Shown here one piece after another: positions 34,778 to 43,367 of a stretch of 64,000 bases of DNA. The translations under genes and the position numbers were made by a program. How positions within the stretch are numbered: position 1 is the first letter of the stretch; every line of letters begins with the position of its first letter. Under the pieces are notes generated by a model, which had not been told where the DNA came from, ran no database searches, and was given only the letters and a program-made list of their open reading frames with translations. Location of the stretch: NCBI GenBank assembly GCA_964596775.1, contig CAZQVN010000007.1, positions 54,844 to 118,843 of the forward strand. Direction: 5' to 3'. The stretch comes from CAZQVN01 sp964596775 (GTDB lineage: Bacteria; Eisenbacteria; RBG-16-71-46; JABDJR01; JAWXBZ01).

Positions 34778-35889
34778 GGGGTGGGGTTTCCGGGACCGGG
34801 GCCGGGGCCGGGTTCGATGGTCGATGCCCCCCTCCCCGCACCCTGCGCGGGCATCGCTCCGCGATGCCCTTGCCACAGGCGCCTCACTCCCGGTTCGATG
34901 GCCACCGCGAGGATGATCACCGCCTGCATCACCAGGGCGAGATCCCGCGACACGCGGTCGGTGTCCAGGTCGAGGTCGCTCGCTCCCTTGTGCAGCGCAC
35001 CGAAGAAGAACGCGGCCGCCGCCACGCCCCACGGGTTGCCCCGGCCGAGCAGCGCCACCGCGATGCCGGTGTAGCCGAAGCCGGGCGAAAAGCCGTCCTT
35101 CAGCCGGAACGCCTGCCCCATCACCTCGTTGACGCCGACCAGTCCGGCCAGGGCACCGCCGAGCGCCATCGTGATCATCCAGATGCGCGCCTCGCCGATC
35201 CCCTGCGTGCGCGCGGCGTGGCGGTTCCCCCCGACGGCGCGGATCTCGAAGCCGAGCGGCGTGGATCGAAGCAGGAACGCGATCCCGGCGGCGAGCAGGA
35301 CCGCCAGGAACAGCGTGACGTTGGCCGGGGTGCCGGCCAGGAACCGCCAGGCAAGCCGGTACCCCTCGCCGATCGCCGCCGTTTCCGGAACCTGGCTCGA
35401 CGGATTCCGCAGCGGATTCAGGATCAGCCAGTTCACGAGCGACAGCGCGATGATGTTCATGAGGATCGTGACGATGACTTCGTGAGCGCCGCGCCGCGCC
35501 TTGAACCAGCCGGGGAGGAACCCCCAGACGGCACCGGCCGCCGCGGCCGCGGCCACCGCCAGCGGAACGCCGACGACGGCCGGAAGCGACGGGAGCAGGA
35601 CACCGACCGCGGCGGCGCTGACCGCTCCCATGTAGAGCTGCCCCTCGGCGCCGATGTTGAACAGGCCGGCCCGAAACGGCACGGCCACGGCCAGGCCGGT
35701 GAGCAGAAGCGGTGTCGTGTAGTAGAGCGTGTAGCCGAGGCCGAACTGCGAACCGAACGCCGAGCGCCAGAGAATGGCGAGTACGTTGAGCGGGGATTCC
35801 CCGGCGATCGCGGCCAGCGCGGCGGCCGCGATCAGGCCGGCCAGCGCCGCGGCGACCGGGAACAGCAGAGCCGCAGCCGCTCTCCTCAT
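34774..35889 (-). CDS. ABC transporter permease, BMP/nucleoside type (first permease)
   Basis: 371-residue inner-membrane permease of the BPD_transp_2 family (YufP/NupP-like). The family box FRAGLFNIGAEGQLYMGAVSAAA is near residue 75 and the coupling loop EIRAVGGNRHAARTQGI near 220. The C-terminal tail is low-complexity Gly/Pro. Its ATG overlaps the ATPase stop (ATGA), and its own stop overlaps the second permease ATG, so all three are translationally coupled. Confidence 0.92.
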   Translation of the reverse strand: MRRAAAALLFPVAAALAGLIAAAALAAIAGESPLNVLAILWRSAFGSQFGLGYTLYYTTPLLLTGLAVAVPFRAGLFNIGAEGQLYMGAVSAAAVGVLLPSLPAVVGVPLAVAAAAAAGAVWGFLPGWFKARRGAHEVIVTILMNIIALSLVNWLILNPLRNPSSQVPETAAIGEGYRLAWRFLAGTPANVTLFLAVLLAAGIAFLLRSTPLGFEIRAVGGNRHAARTQGIGEARIWMITMALGGALAGLVGVNEVMGQAFRLKDGFSPGFGYTGIAVALLGRGNPWGVAAAAFFFGALHKGASDLDLDTDRVSRDLALVMQAVIILAVAIEPGVRRLWQGHRGAMPAQGAGRGASTIEPGPGPGPGNPTP

Positions 35890-37424
35890 CGGGCCGCGCC
35901 TCCGGTCATCAGCAGGCCTAGTTCGGCGTCCGTGGCCGCCCGCGGATCCAGCTCCCCCGCGATGCGGCCACCGAACAGCACGAGCAGCCGCGTGCCGACG
36001 GCCCGGGCCTCGTCGAGATCCTGGGTGATCCAGAGGATCGCGGCGCCGGAACGCGCCCGCTCGATCAGCGCACTTCGGACGGCCCGGGCGGCGTGGAAGT
36101 CCAGCCCCCGGGTCGGGTGCGCGGCCACGATCAGTCCGGGGGAATCGGCCATGGCCCGGGCGGCCACGACCTTCTGCTGGTTGCCTCCGGACAACGATCC
36201 CGCCGGATGCTGCGCATCCGGCGGGCGCACGTCATGCGCCGCGATCAGCCGCTCCGCGTGCGCCGCGATCGCCGCGGCGTCGAGGGCCGCGCCCTTCCGA
36301 AACCGCGGCTCCTTCTGGCGGCCGAGGATCAGGTTTTCGGCGACGCTCATCGTGAGCACCAGCCCGTCGCGATGGCGGTCCTCGGGAATCAGCCCGGTCC
36401 TCTGCGGATCGGACGGCAGCGGACGGCCGGGAGGAAGAGCCGCCCCCTCCCGCACCAGCCGTCCGGCCGTCGCCGGCCGGCGGCCGGACGCCACTTCGGC
36501 GAGTTCCGTCTGGCCGTTCCCCTCCACGCCGACGACGGCGGCGATTTCGAAGGCGTTGAGAACGAGGGAGAGGCCGCGAAGGCCGCCGGTGCCGGAGTGT
36601 GCGGGGGCGTGGACGTCATGGAATTCGAGGATGGGATTGGTGGCGGAACCGGGCGCGGCGGAGCCCTCCTGCCACGCCGCCTGCGGCGGCGCGGTAGCGC
36701 CGATCACCGCCGTGGCCAGCTCTTCCTCGGTCGTTGCCGCCGTGTCCCGGGTGAGGATCAGCCGCCCCCGGCGCAGGACCGAAACGCGGTCGGTGTACGT
36801 CATCACCTCCGCCAGCCGATGCGTGATCAACAGGATCGTGCGGCCCGCGTCGCGGAGCGCCACGAGGTCGCGGAACAGCGCCTCGATCTCCCCCGGCGAG
36901 AGGACGGCCGTCGGTTCGTCGAGGATCAGGAACCGGGCATCGCGATAGAGAAGCTTGAGGATCTCCACGCGCTGGCGGAGGCTGACCGGCAGCGCCTCGA
37001 CCGGCAGGTCGAGGTCGAGCCCCTCGAGCATCGACCCGGCCCGGGCCTCAAGCCGCGCCCGTGCCGCGCTCCGGTCGATCACCCCGCCGCGGCCCGGCTC
37101 GTCGCCCAGCATGATGTTGTCCAGCGCCGGGAGGTCGCCCACCAGCATGAAGTGCTGGTGGACCATGCCGATGCCGCGGGCCATGGCATCGCGGGGGCTC
37201 CTGAACCGGACTTCCCCGTCGTCGAGGAGGATGCGGCCGGCATCGGGCGCGTCGAGGCCGAACAGCATCCGGACGAGCGTCGTCTTCCCCGCCCCGTTCT
37301 CGCCGATCAGCCCGTGAATCGTGCCGGGCGGGATGTCGAGGGTGATGCCGTCGTTCGCGACGACGCTGCCGAGGCGCCGGGTGATCCCTTCGCAGCGGAT
37401 ATGCGGGGTCCGGTCCTCGATCAC
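35886..37424 (-). CDS. Duplicated ABC transporter ATP-binding protein, BMP/nucleoside type
   Basis: 512-residue cytoplasmic ATPase with two fused nucleotide-binding domains, as in YufO/NupO and sugar (RbsA-like) importers. First domain: Walker A GENGAGKTTLVRML near residue 43, Walker B FLILDEPTAVLS. The second has the degenerate Walker A typical of these proteins (GVEGNGQTELAEVASG near 278) and signature SLSGGNQQKVVAARAM near 395. GTG 37424 was chosen because it sits next to the lipoprotein stop; longer frames run into that gene. The N-terminal residues IRCEGITRRLGSVVANDGI fit a normal domain start. Confidence 0.93.
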   Translation of the reverse strand: MIEDRTPHIRCEGITRRLGSVVANDGITLDIPPGTIHGLIGENGAGKTTLVRMLFGLDAPDAGRILLDDGEVRFRSPRDAMARGIGMVHQHFMLVGDLPALDNIMLGDEPGRGGVIDRSAARARLEARAGSMLEGLDLDLPVEALPVSLRQRVEILKLLYRDARFLILDEPTAVLSPGEIEALFRDLVALRDAGRTILLITHRLAEVMTYTDRVSVLRRGRLILTRDTAATTEEELATAVIGATAPPQAAWQEGSAAPGSATNPILEFHDVHAPAHSGTGGLRGLSLVLNAFEIAAVVGVEGNGQTELAEVASGRRPATAGRLVREGAALPPGRPLPSDPQRTGLIPEDRHRDGLVLTMSVAENLILGRQKEPRFRKGAALDAAAIAAHAERLIAAHDVRPPDAQHPAGSLSGGNQQKVVAARAMADSPGLIVAAHPTRGLDFHAARAVRSALIERARSGAAILWITQDLDEARAVGTRLLVLFGGRIAGELDPRAATDAELGLLMTGGAAR

Positions 37425-37425
37425 G

Positions 37426-38493
37426 CTACTTGTTCTGGAGCAGATAGTAGTCGGGAACCTCGATCGCTCCGGCGGTGATCTCCGTCCTGAGGCTGTCGGC
37501 CATGGCCCGGACGGCCGGTGCGAGAATCCCGTCGTTGTATTCATCCACCGCGTATCCCACGCCGTCGTTTTCCAGCCCGAACGTGCGCACGCCCCCCTGG
37601 AATTTCCCGTCCACCGCCTCGCGGATCACGTCGTGCACCGCGGTGTCCACCCGCTTCAGCATAGACGTGAGCACGTGTCCCGGCTTCACCCAGTTCTGGT
37701 TCGCGTCGACGCCGATGACGTAGCGGTCCATCTCCTCGGCCGCGTCGAACACGCCGAGGCCGGAGGCTCCGGCGGCGGCAAAGATGATGTCGGCGCCGCG
37801 GCGGTACTGCCCCTCGCCGAGTTCCTTGCCGCGGGTCGGGTTGTTCCAGGCGTCGGAAGTGACGCCGACGAAGTTGGACAGCACCTTCACGTCCGGCCGC
37901 ACGTGCTTCGCGCCCGCCTCGTAGGCCAGCGCGAACCGGCGGATCAGCGGGATGTCCATGCCGCCGACGAAACCGATCGTTCCGGATTTCGAGGACTCGG
38001 CGGCGATCGCTCCGACGAGGAACGAACCGGTGTGCTCGTCGAACAGCAGCGACGCCACGTTCGGAAGGTCCACCCGGGCGTCGACGATCGCGAAGTGGAC
38101 GTTCGGAAACTCCTTCGCGGTCCGTTCCAGCGGTTCCTTCTGCGCGAAGCCGATGCCGATCACCAGGTCGAAACCGCGCTCCGCGAACGCGCGAAGGTTC
38201 GGCTCGAAGAGCGCGTCGTCCATCGTCTCCACGTCCTTGAGTTCGACGCCGCCGAGCGCCGCGGCCGATGAGGCTCCGGCGAACGCGGCGGTATTGAACG
38301 ACTTGTCGTCCTTCCCCCCCTTGTCGAGGACCATGCCGACCTTTATCCCGCCTCCGGACGAGGCGGAACTCTCTTCGCCCTTGCTCTTTGCATTCTCCGA
38401 GCCACCACCACCGCAGGCGGCGAGAAGCAGCACGCAGGCCAGAAGTCCTGTGAACCTTGAATATTCAAAGGCGTAACGGCGCCGAATCTCCAT
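37426..38493 (-). CDS. BMP-family substrate-binding lipoprotein
   Basis: 355-residue periplasmic binding lipoprotein (Bmp/PnrA-like) for the downstream ABC importer. Signal peptide with lipobox LLAAC (GLLACVLLLAACGGGG, cysteine near residue 27), then a Gly/Ser linker and the Bmp fold: KVGMVLDKGGKDDKSFNTAAFAGA, LVIGIGFAQKEPLE, GTIGFVGGMDIPLIRRF and DIIFAAAGASGLGVF. ATG 38493 has GGAG eleven bases upstream; the frame continues further but without conserved sequence. Family members bind purine nucleosides; the ligand here is inferred. It is the first gene of its operon. Confidence 0.93.
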   Translation of the reverse strand: MEIRRRYAFEYSRFTGLLACVLLLAACGGGGSENAKSKGEESSASSGGGIKVGMVLDKGGKDDKSFNTAAFAGASSAAALGGVELKDVETMDDALFEPNLRAFAERGFDLVIGIGFAQKEPLERTAKEFPNVHFAIVDARVDLPNVASLLFDEHTGSFLVGAIAAESSKSGTIGFVGGMDIPLIRRFALAYEAGAKHVRPDVKVLSNFVGVTSDAWNNPTRGKELGEGQYRRGADIIFAAAGASGLGVFDAAEEMDRYVIGVDANQNWVKPGHVLTSMLKRVDTAVHDVIREAVDGKFQGGVRTFGLENDGVGYAVDEYNDGILAPAVRAMADSLRTEITAGAIEVPDYYLLQNK

Positions 38494-38674
38494 GGTGATC
38501 CTCCCCGGGTCGGAAACGATTGTGACGGGGCATCCTAGCATGGCGCGGCGGCGGATCGAACGGGTGCCGGAACCTGTTGCGGTCCCGGGAAGACTCACAG
38601 GAAACAGCTTGCCCCGACGCAGTGGACGGGGCAAGATCAAGGCCCCCTTGTGACGCCCCCGGAATGGAGATCCA

Positions 38675-38869
38675 GTGAAGGTGGGCGAGGCCATACGCCT
38701 CCTGGAGAGCAACGGTTGGAGGCTGGTTCGCACCAAGGGAAGCCATCGACAATTCAAGCATCCGGATCGGCCCGGAACCGTCACCGTGGCAGGCCGAAAC
38801 GGAGTGGATATTCCACGAGGAACGCTGAATTCGATACTCAAGCAGGCCGGTTTGAAAAACAGGAGGTGA
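38675..38869 (+). CDS. hicA: HicA-type mRNA interferase toxin
   Basis: 64-residue toxin of a HicAB toxin-antitoxin system. The double-stranded-RNA-binding-like fold is clear: EAIRLLESNGWRLVRTKGSH near the start with the catalytic histidine in KGSHRQFKH, followed by VTVAGRNGVDIPRGTLNSIL. It starts with GTG eight bases after GGAG. HicA cleaves mRNA when not bound by HicB. hicB follows after four bases. It is a small accessory unit inserted divergently next to the BMP operon. Confidence 0.93.
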   Translation: MKVGEAIRLLESNGWRLVRTKGSHRQFKHPDRPGTVTVAGRNGVDIPRGTLNSILKQAGLKNRR

Positions 38870-38873
38870 TCCA

Positions 38874-39092
38874 ATGGCACGGTACATGGTCATTCTCGAG
38901 CGAGGGGATTCCAGCTGGGGGGCTCATGTTCCCGACCTTCCCGGTTGCATCGCCGCGGGTGCGACCCGCGAGGAAGCGGTCCGCCTCATCCGGGAGGCGA
39001 TCGAACTGCACATCGAGGAGTTGAAGCGCGAGGGTCTGCCGGTGCCACGGCCGATGTCGGAGGGAACGTTCGTGGACGTCGAAGCGGCCTGA
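38874..39092 (+). CDS. hicB: HicB-type antitoxin
   Basis: 72-residue antitoxin partner of hicA. The partial RNase H-like HicB fold shows YMVILERGDSSWGAHVPDLPGC near the start (HVPDLPGC is the family signature) and ATREEAVRLIREAIELHIEEL. There is no C-terminal ribbon-helix-helix DNA-binding domain, so this is the short HicB form. It overlaps nothing and is followed 14 bp later by the convergent NUDIX-MBL gene stop. Confidence 0.93.
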   Translation: MARYMVILERGDSSWGAHVPDLPGCIAAGATREEAVRLIREAIELHIEELKREGLPVPRPMSEGTFVDVEAA

Positions 39093-39105
39093 CGCCGCCC
39101 CGCCG

Positions 39106-40725
39106 CTACCGCCCCTGGTACCTCTCCCCCGAAACCGTCACCCGCCCCTCGGCCACCAGCTTTTCCAGGTGCGCCGCCAGCGACCTCTCCGCGAGCGGAT
39201 GCATCTCCGGCTTCACGTCGTCGTAGACGACCGGGAGCAGTTCGGCGGTCGTTCTTGGATCTCCGCCGGCGAGTGCCGCCACGACTTTCGCTTCGCGCTC
39301 CAGGCGGTGCTCGATGTACTCGGACAGCCGCCGATCCACGCCGGCCGTCGGGGGGCCGTGGGACGGGAACAGGGCCGTGGCGCCGAGGCCCTTCAAACGT
39401 TCCAGCGATTTCAGGTAGTCCGCCATGTTCCCCTCGGGCGGATCGATCATGATGAAACCCACCCCGGCGACCATGTCGCCGGCGATCAGCGTCCCCGCCT
39501 TTTCCTCGAGGATCGCGATGTGCCCCCGGGCGTGGCCGGGCGTGTGCACGACCTTGAGCCGCCAGCCGGGACGCCCGGGGAGGTCGCGCGTGAAGCCGTC
39601 GACGAGGACCGGCTCCACCGGCACGCCGAGGTCTTTCAGGCGCAGGGCGGTTTCCGGATGCGCGCGGACGGGGACCTTCAGCGCGGCGGCGGCTTCCGCG
39701 GCGCCGCCGACGTGGTCGGGGTGGTGGTGGGTCAGCCAGATTTCGGCGACCTTGCGTCCTTCGGCGCCCAGTTGTTCGCAAAAGGTCAAGAGCGTCGGGG
39801 GGGGGGGGGGGGGGGGGGCGCCCCGCCGGCACCCCCCAAACAANNNNNNNNNNTTTGCGGCGCGTTCGGGTCGTGCGCCCCCTTGTTGTCCCAAATTGTA
39901 AACGCGGGGGGGGGTGCCTGCGCACCCGCGACCACAGGGATCCACCAGCACCATCTCCCCGGCCCCGATCAGGAACGCGTTCGTGTGGGTGGCCGGGGGG
40001 ATCGTCCGCGTCTCCTGGGGAAACAGGAAGAAGCCGGGGCGCATCTCGATCCGGGTCACCGGGCCGCCGGCCGCCTCGGGGGCGCCGACCAGGTGCTCGG
40101 CAACGGCGGTCAGGGGCATCCTGTCGTCCTCCCCGGCCCCCTGCAGGGCGGCCGCGTAGAGGCCGCGCAAGGCATATAATGTGGGGGGCGCCAGGAGGGC
40201 CTTTCCGGCCCCCCAGAGGTCCAGGGCGGCCTCCGGACGGATCCAGGCCCCCTCCAGAAGCTCCGTGTTGTCCACGCGGGGCTCTACCCCGTCGGGAACC
40301 CATGCCAGGTAGAACACCGTGTCGAAACGGCGCGGGCTGAACGCGGGGGTCACCCAGCGGCCGGCCGGGACGAGGGCGTCCAGGTCGTATGCGCCGTCCT
40401 TCTCGATCCGGACCTCGGTTTCCTCCTCCAGTTCGCGGAGGCCGCAGATGCGGAGTGCGAGGTCCCCGCCGGAGCGGCCGGACGAGTCGGCAGCGGCGCC
40501 GGATGGGACGGGAGCACCGGACACGCCGCCCGCCACCCCCGGCAGGGCCGCGGCCGCCGCCTCGTCGTCACGCGACTGCAGCCCTCCCGGAAACGAATGG
40601 AATCCCCCCAGGAACGCGAGTTCGGGACGGCGGACGACCCAGAAGATCTCGAGATCCTCCGGATTGCGGCAGAGGATCACCGAGGCGGCGAGGCGCGGGG
40701 GGCGCGGAGCGGGTGGCGTCGGCAT
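39106..40725 (-). CDS. NUDIX hydrolase-metallo-beta-lactamase fusion, interrupted by an assembly gap
   Basis: Roughly 540-residue fusion from ATG 40725 (MPTPPAPRPPRLA). The N-terminal half is a NUDIX-like domain: LAASVILCRNPEDLEIFWVVRR, FHSFPGGLQSR and REL-EEETEV-type box GLRELEEETEVRI, with a long Ala/Gly insertion inside the Nudix box. The C-terminal half is an MBL hydrolase of the LACTB2 type: THHHPDHVGG, HTPGHARGH, IAGDMVAG and PSHGPPTAG. Between the domains the text is corrupted: poly-G (39797-39818), ten Ns and a stretch that does not fit the MBL fold (after MVLVDPCG). The frame across the gap is therefore not reliable. The family fusion itself is plausible. Confidence 0.75.
   Translation of the reverse strand: MPTPPAPRPPRLAASVILCRNPEDLEIFWVVRRPELAFLGGFHSFPGGLQSRDDEAAAAALPGVAGGVSGAPVPSGAAADSSGRSGGDLALRICGLRELEEETEVRIEKDGAYDLDALVPAGRWVTPAFSPRRFDTVFYLAWVPDGVEPRVDNTELLEGAWIRPEAALDLWGAGKALLAPPTLYALRGLYAAALQGAGEDDRMPLTAVAEHLVGAPEAAGGPVTRIEMRPGFFLFPQETRTIPPATHTNAFLIGAGEMVLVDPCGRGCAGTPPRVYNLGQQGGARPERAAXXXXLFGGCRRGAPPPPPPPTLLTFCEQLGAEGRKVAEIWLTHHHPDHVGGAAEAAAALKVPVRAHPETALRLKDLGVPVEPVLVDGFTRDLPGRPGWRLKVVHTPGHARGHIAILEEKAGTLIAGDMVAGVGFIMIDPPEGNMADYLKSLERLKGLGATALFPSHGPPTAGVDRRLSEYIEHRLEREAKVVAALAGGDPRTTAELLPVVYDDVKPEMHPLAERSLAAHLEKLVAEGRVTVSGERYQGR
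39797..39853. other. Poly-G run and 10-N scaffold gap (assembly artefact)
   Basis: 22 consecutive G, then C/G-rich sequence and ten N. It sits inside the MBL domain and replaces the expected short loop after the VDPG motif. Poly-G is typical of two-colour sequencing read tails, so this is most likely a misjoined read end, not biology. Sequence between about 39790 and 39950 should not be interpreted. Confidence 0.85.
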
Positions 40726-40826
40726 AGGGCCGGAACTGTACCGGCTGCGGGGGACATCGTAAAGGAGGGCGGGTCGGAGGGACGCGGAGCGCGGTGCGGG
40801 GGCGGCCGCAGCGCCGCCGCGTTCCG

Positions 40827-40864
40827 CAAAAGCAAACAGCCGGACGATTCGCATCGTCCGGCTG
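40827..40864 (-). terminator. Rho-independent terminator after pilQ
   Basis: On the minus strand a perfect 12-bp stem (CAGCCGGACGAT/ATCGTCCGGCTG) closes a GCGA tetraloop and is followed by TTTGCTTTTGC. It lies 45 bp after the pilQ stop and ends the pilM-N-O-P-Q transcript before the NUDIX-MBL gene. Confidence 0.8.
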
Positions 40865-40909
40865 CGTGTTAGACGGGCTGGGGGGAACCCGCCTGGGGAC
40901 CGTGTGAGA

Positions 40910-42799
40910 CTAGTGCGTCTCCGCCCAGTTCGTGATGATCTTGGGCGTGATGAAAATCAGGAGTTCCCTCTTCTCCTTCACTTCGCTGGTGGAGGAGAAG
41001 ATCGATCCGAGCACCGGGATGTCGCGGAGCAGCGGCACACCGCGGCGGAGCTTCGACGTGTTGCTGCGGATGAGTCCGCCGATCACGGCCGTTTCGGCGT
41101 CGTCGACGATCACGCGGGTGTCGGCTTCCGAGGTGTTGATGATGATGCCGCCCTGCACGGTGGCCTGGGACGCGAGGTCCGAGACTTCCGGATGCAGGTC
41201 GAGCGTGATCCGCTCGTCGTCGTTGATGTGCGGCGTCACGCGGAGCGTGATGCCGATGGTGGTCAGCTGGGTGACCGCGTTGCCCGCCTCGTCGAGAACG
41301 ATGAGGGGGATCTTGCGGCCGACGAGAATGCGGGCCTCACGATTGTTGACCGTCGTGATGCGCGGGTTCGAGATGATGTCGGCCTTGTTGTCCTGCTCGA
41401 GGGCGGACAGCATCGAGTTGATCGTGCCCCACGAGCGGACGAGACCGAACCGGACGGCGCCGGCGGGATCGATGACCTTGTTGACGTTCACGTCGCCCTC
41501 GGCGGACCAGGCCTGGTCCGTGGAGTGCACCTGCCCGACACCCCAGTTGATGCCGAGGTCGCGGGTGAAACGGGCGTCCACGTCGACGAGCTTGGCGGTG
41601 ATCTCGATCTGCGGCGTGCGCGAATCGAGGTGCTTCACCATCTCCACGGCGGCACTGACGCGCTTGGACACGTCGGTGATGACCAGCGAGTTCGTGCGCG
41701 GGTCCACTTCCACGTGACCGCGGACCGTCAGCGTCTTCTCGATCGCCGGCTTCAGCTCCGAGGCGGTGGCGTAGACGGCGCGGACGATCTGGGTGCCGAG
41801 CGGCTGGAGGTCTTCCAGCTGCTTGTCGGCCATCGAGCGGTTCACTTCCTCCTTGCGGAGGTTTTCCAGCGTTTCCACCCGGATGATCCCCTGCTCCTCG
41901 ACCCAGCCCAGCGCCTGCGTGCGGCAGATCGTGTTCAGGGCGTCGACCCAGGGCACCTCGGTCAGGTTCACGGTGACGGAACCCGTCACTTCCCTGCCGA
42001 CCACGACGTTGACGCCGGAGTACTCGGACAGCGAGCGCATCACGGTGCGGATGTCCGCGCCCTGCACGTCGAGGGACACGCGCGATCCGCCGTCGGCGTA
42101 CATCGACTTCTTCTCGCTCGGCTCCGGCACGAACGTGCGCGGCATGTGCAGAAGGCTCTTGATCGGGCTCGGCGCGACAGACATGTCCGGCGCGGCCGCG
42201 GCGCCCGTTTCTTCGGTCATGACCGGCATGGGGTGCATGCCGGCCGGAGGCGTCACGCCTTCGACTTCCACGCTGCCCCAGGTCTTCGAATAGTTCTTCG
42301 CCGCGCCGTCGATCGTCGGATCGATCGCGGTCATGGCCTGGTTCGCCATCTTCTCGACCGCCGGGGGCATTTCCGGAGCCGGGGTCGCTTCAGCCTGCAT
42401 CGACTGCGGCTCCATCATCAGGGTGAACCCCGTTTCGGAGGCCTCGACCCAGTGCTTCGCCGCTTCCTTCATGAAGATGGTGACCCGGGTGACCGGGGCG
42501 CCGTCTTCGGTGTGCCAGATGTCGGTCTTCATCCCCTTCATCACGGCACTCGTCAGTTCCGTGGACCTCGGCAGCGTGTGGTTGGCTCCCTTGATGTCCA
42601 GAACGACCATGTTCGGATCGGTGGTGCTGATCGGGGTGGCTTCCACCATGGCGTCGGCGTTGAAGGTGAGCTGGGTGGCGCCCCCGATTTCCTGGAGCGT
42701 CACGTTCGTCACGACCGAGCGCTTTTCCGGCTTGGCGGCGGCAAGCCCAACGACGAGGGCCGCCAGTGCCAGGGCTCGGAGGGTGGCACCCGGTTTCAT
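40910..42799 (-). CDS. pilQ: Type IV pilus secretin PilQ
   Basis: Outer-membrane secretin through which the pilus exits. 629 residues from ATG 42799 (GAGG nine bases upstream); the frame continues six codons further. Signal peptide ALALAALVVGLAAAKP. An N-terminal AMIN-like region (VTNVTLQEIGGATQLTF) is followed by a linker and a secretin/TonB short N-domain (VSLDVQGADIRTVMRSLSE, residues about 230-250). NSLVITDVSKRVSAAVEMVKHLD is the N1-type domain. The secretin core shows QIEITAKLVDVDARFTRDLGINWG, ISNPRITTVNNREARILVG, VIGGLIRS and RRGVPLLRDIPVLGSIF. It follows pilP with an eight-base gap or overlap and ends in a strong terminator. Confidence 0.96.
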   Translation of the reverse strand: MKPGATLRALALAALVVGLAAAKPEKRSVVTNVTLQEIGGATQLTFNADAMVEATPISTTDPNMVVLDIKGANHTLPRSTELTSAVMKGMKTDIWHTEDGAPVTRVTIFMKEAAKHWVEASETGFTLMMEPQSMQAEATPAPEMPPAVEKMANQAMTAIDPTIDGAAKNYSKTWGSVEVEGVTPPAGMHPMPVMTEETGAAAAPDMSVAPSPIKSLLHMPRTFVPEPSEKKSMYADGGSRVSLDVQGADIRTVMRSLSEYSGVNVVVGREVTGSVTVNLTEVPWVDALNTICRTQALGWVEEQGIIRVETLENLRKEEVNRSMADKQLEDLQPLGTQIVRAVYATASELKPAIEKTLTVRGHVEVDPRTNSLVITDVSKRVSAAVEMVKHLDSRTPQIEITAKLVDVDARFTRDLGINWGVGQVHSTDQAWSAEGDVNVNKVIDPAGAVRFGLVRSWGTINSMLSALEQDNKADIISNPRITTVNNREARILVGRKIPLIVLDEAGNAVTQLTTIGITLRVTPHINDDERITLDLHPEVSDLASQATVQGGIIINTSEADTRVIVDDAETAVIGGLIRSNTSKLRRGVPLLRDIPVLGSIFSSTSEVKEKRELLIFITPKIITNWAETH

Positions 42800-42806
42800 A
42801 GTGTAC

Positions 42807-43367
42807 TTACCTCGCATTGGCCTTTACCTCACGCGGTTTGAGTTTCAGGGTTATGGTTGTCGAAGTTCCGAAGAAGTACTGGCGGAACGTCACCGTGCTG
42901 CGGGTGATCCCGGCCACTTCCCCATTGACCACCGGGTCGCCGACCCGGAGGATGTATCCGTTGCCTTCCTTGTCCTCGACCATCGCGAACTTGTCGACCT
43001 CGCCCCAGATCACTCCGAGAAGGTCGATGGCGCCGATGTCCGGAAGCTGGGTTTCCCCGTCCGACTTGAACTTGCCGGTCACCAGCGATCCGAACGGATC
43101 GCGCAGCCGGCTGCTCGCGTACACGTACGTCGTGCGCCGGTACATCAGGTCGTCGTCCGGCGCGCCGGCCGAGGAGTCCATTTCGGCGTTGTCGGCGCCC
43201 TTCATGTCGTTGTTCGCGGCGCCATCCGGTTGGGCGACCGCTGGGGGGGTGTCAGCCGCCAGGGCCAGTCCGGACAGGCCGGAAGGCTGAATGGCCGGAG
43301 ACGCCGCGAACAGCGTCATGAAGAGCCACGCCAGGGCGGACCGTGACGGTTTCCGATTGGTGTTCAT
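42807..43367 (-). CDS. pilP: Type IV pilus assembly protein PilP
   Basis: 186-residue periplasmic alignment-complex protein (inner-membrane-tethered in most species) that links PilN/PilO to the PilQ secretin. N-terminal signal/anchor segment (ALAWLFMTLFAASPAI), an acidic low-complexity linker (about 40-75) and the HR/beta-sandwich domain: SRLRDPFGSL, LLGVIWGEVDKFAMVEDKEGNGYILRVGDPV. The start codon overlaps the pilO stop (TGATG) with GGAGG upstream. Confidence 0.9.
   Translation of the reverse strand: MNTNRKPSRSALAWLFMTLFAASPAIQPSGLSGLALAADTPPAVAQPDGAANNDMKGADNAEMDSSAGAPDDDLMYRRTTYVYASSRLRDPFGSLVTGKFKSDGETQLPDIGAIDLLGVIWGEVDKFAMVEDKEGNGYILRVGDPVVNGEVAGITRSTVTFRQYFFGTSTTITLKLKPREVKANAR

Noticed and set aside
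39797..39853. Poly-G tract as a biological repeat or G-quadruplex
   Set aside because: It joins an N-gap, breaks a conserved MBL domain and matches known read-tail artefacts.
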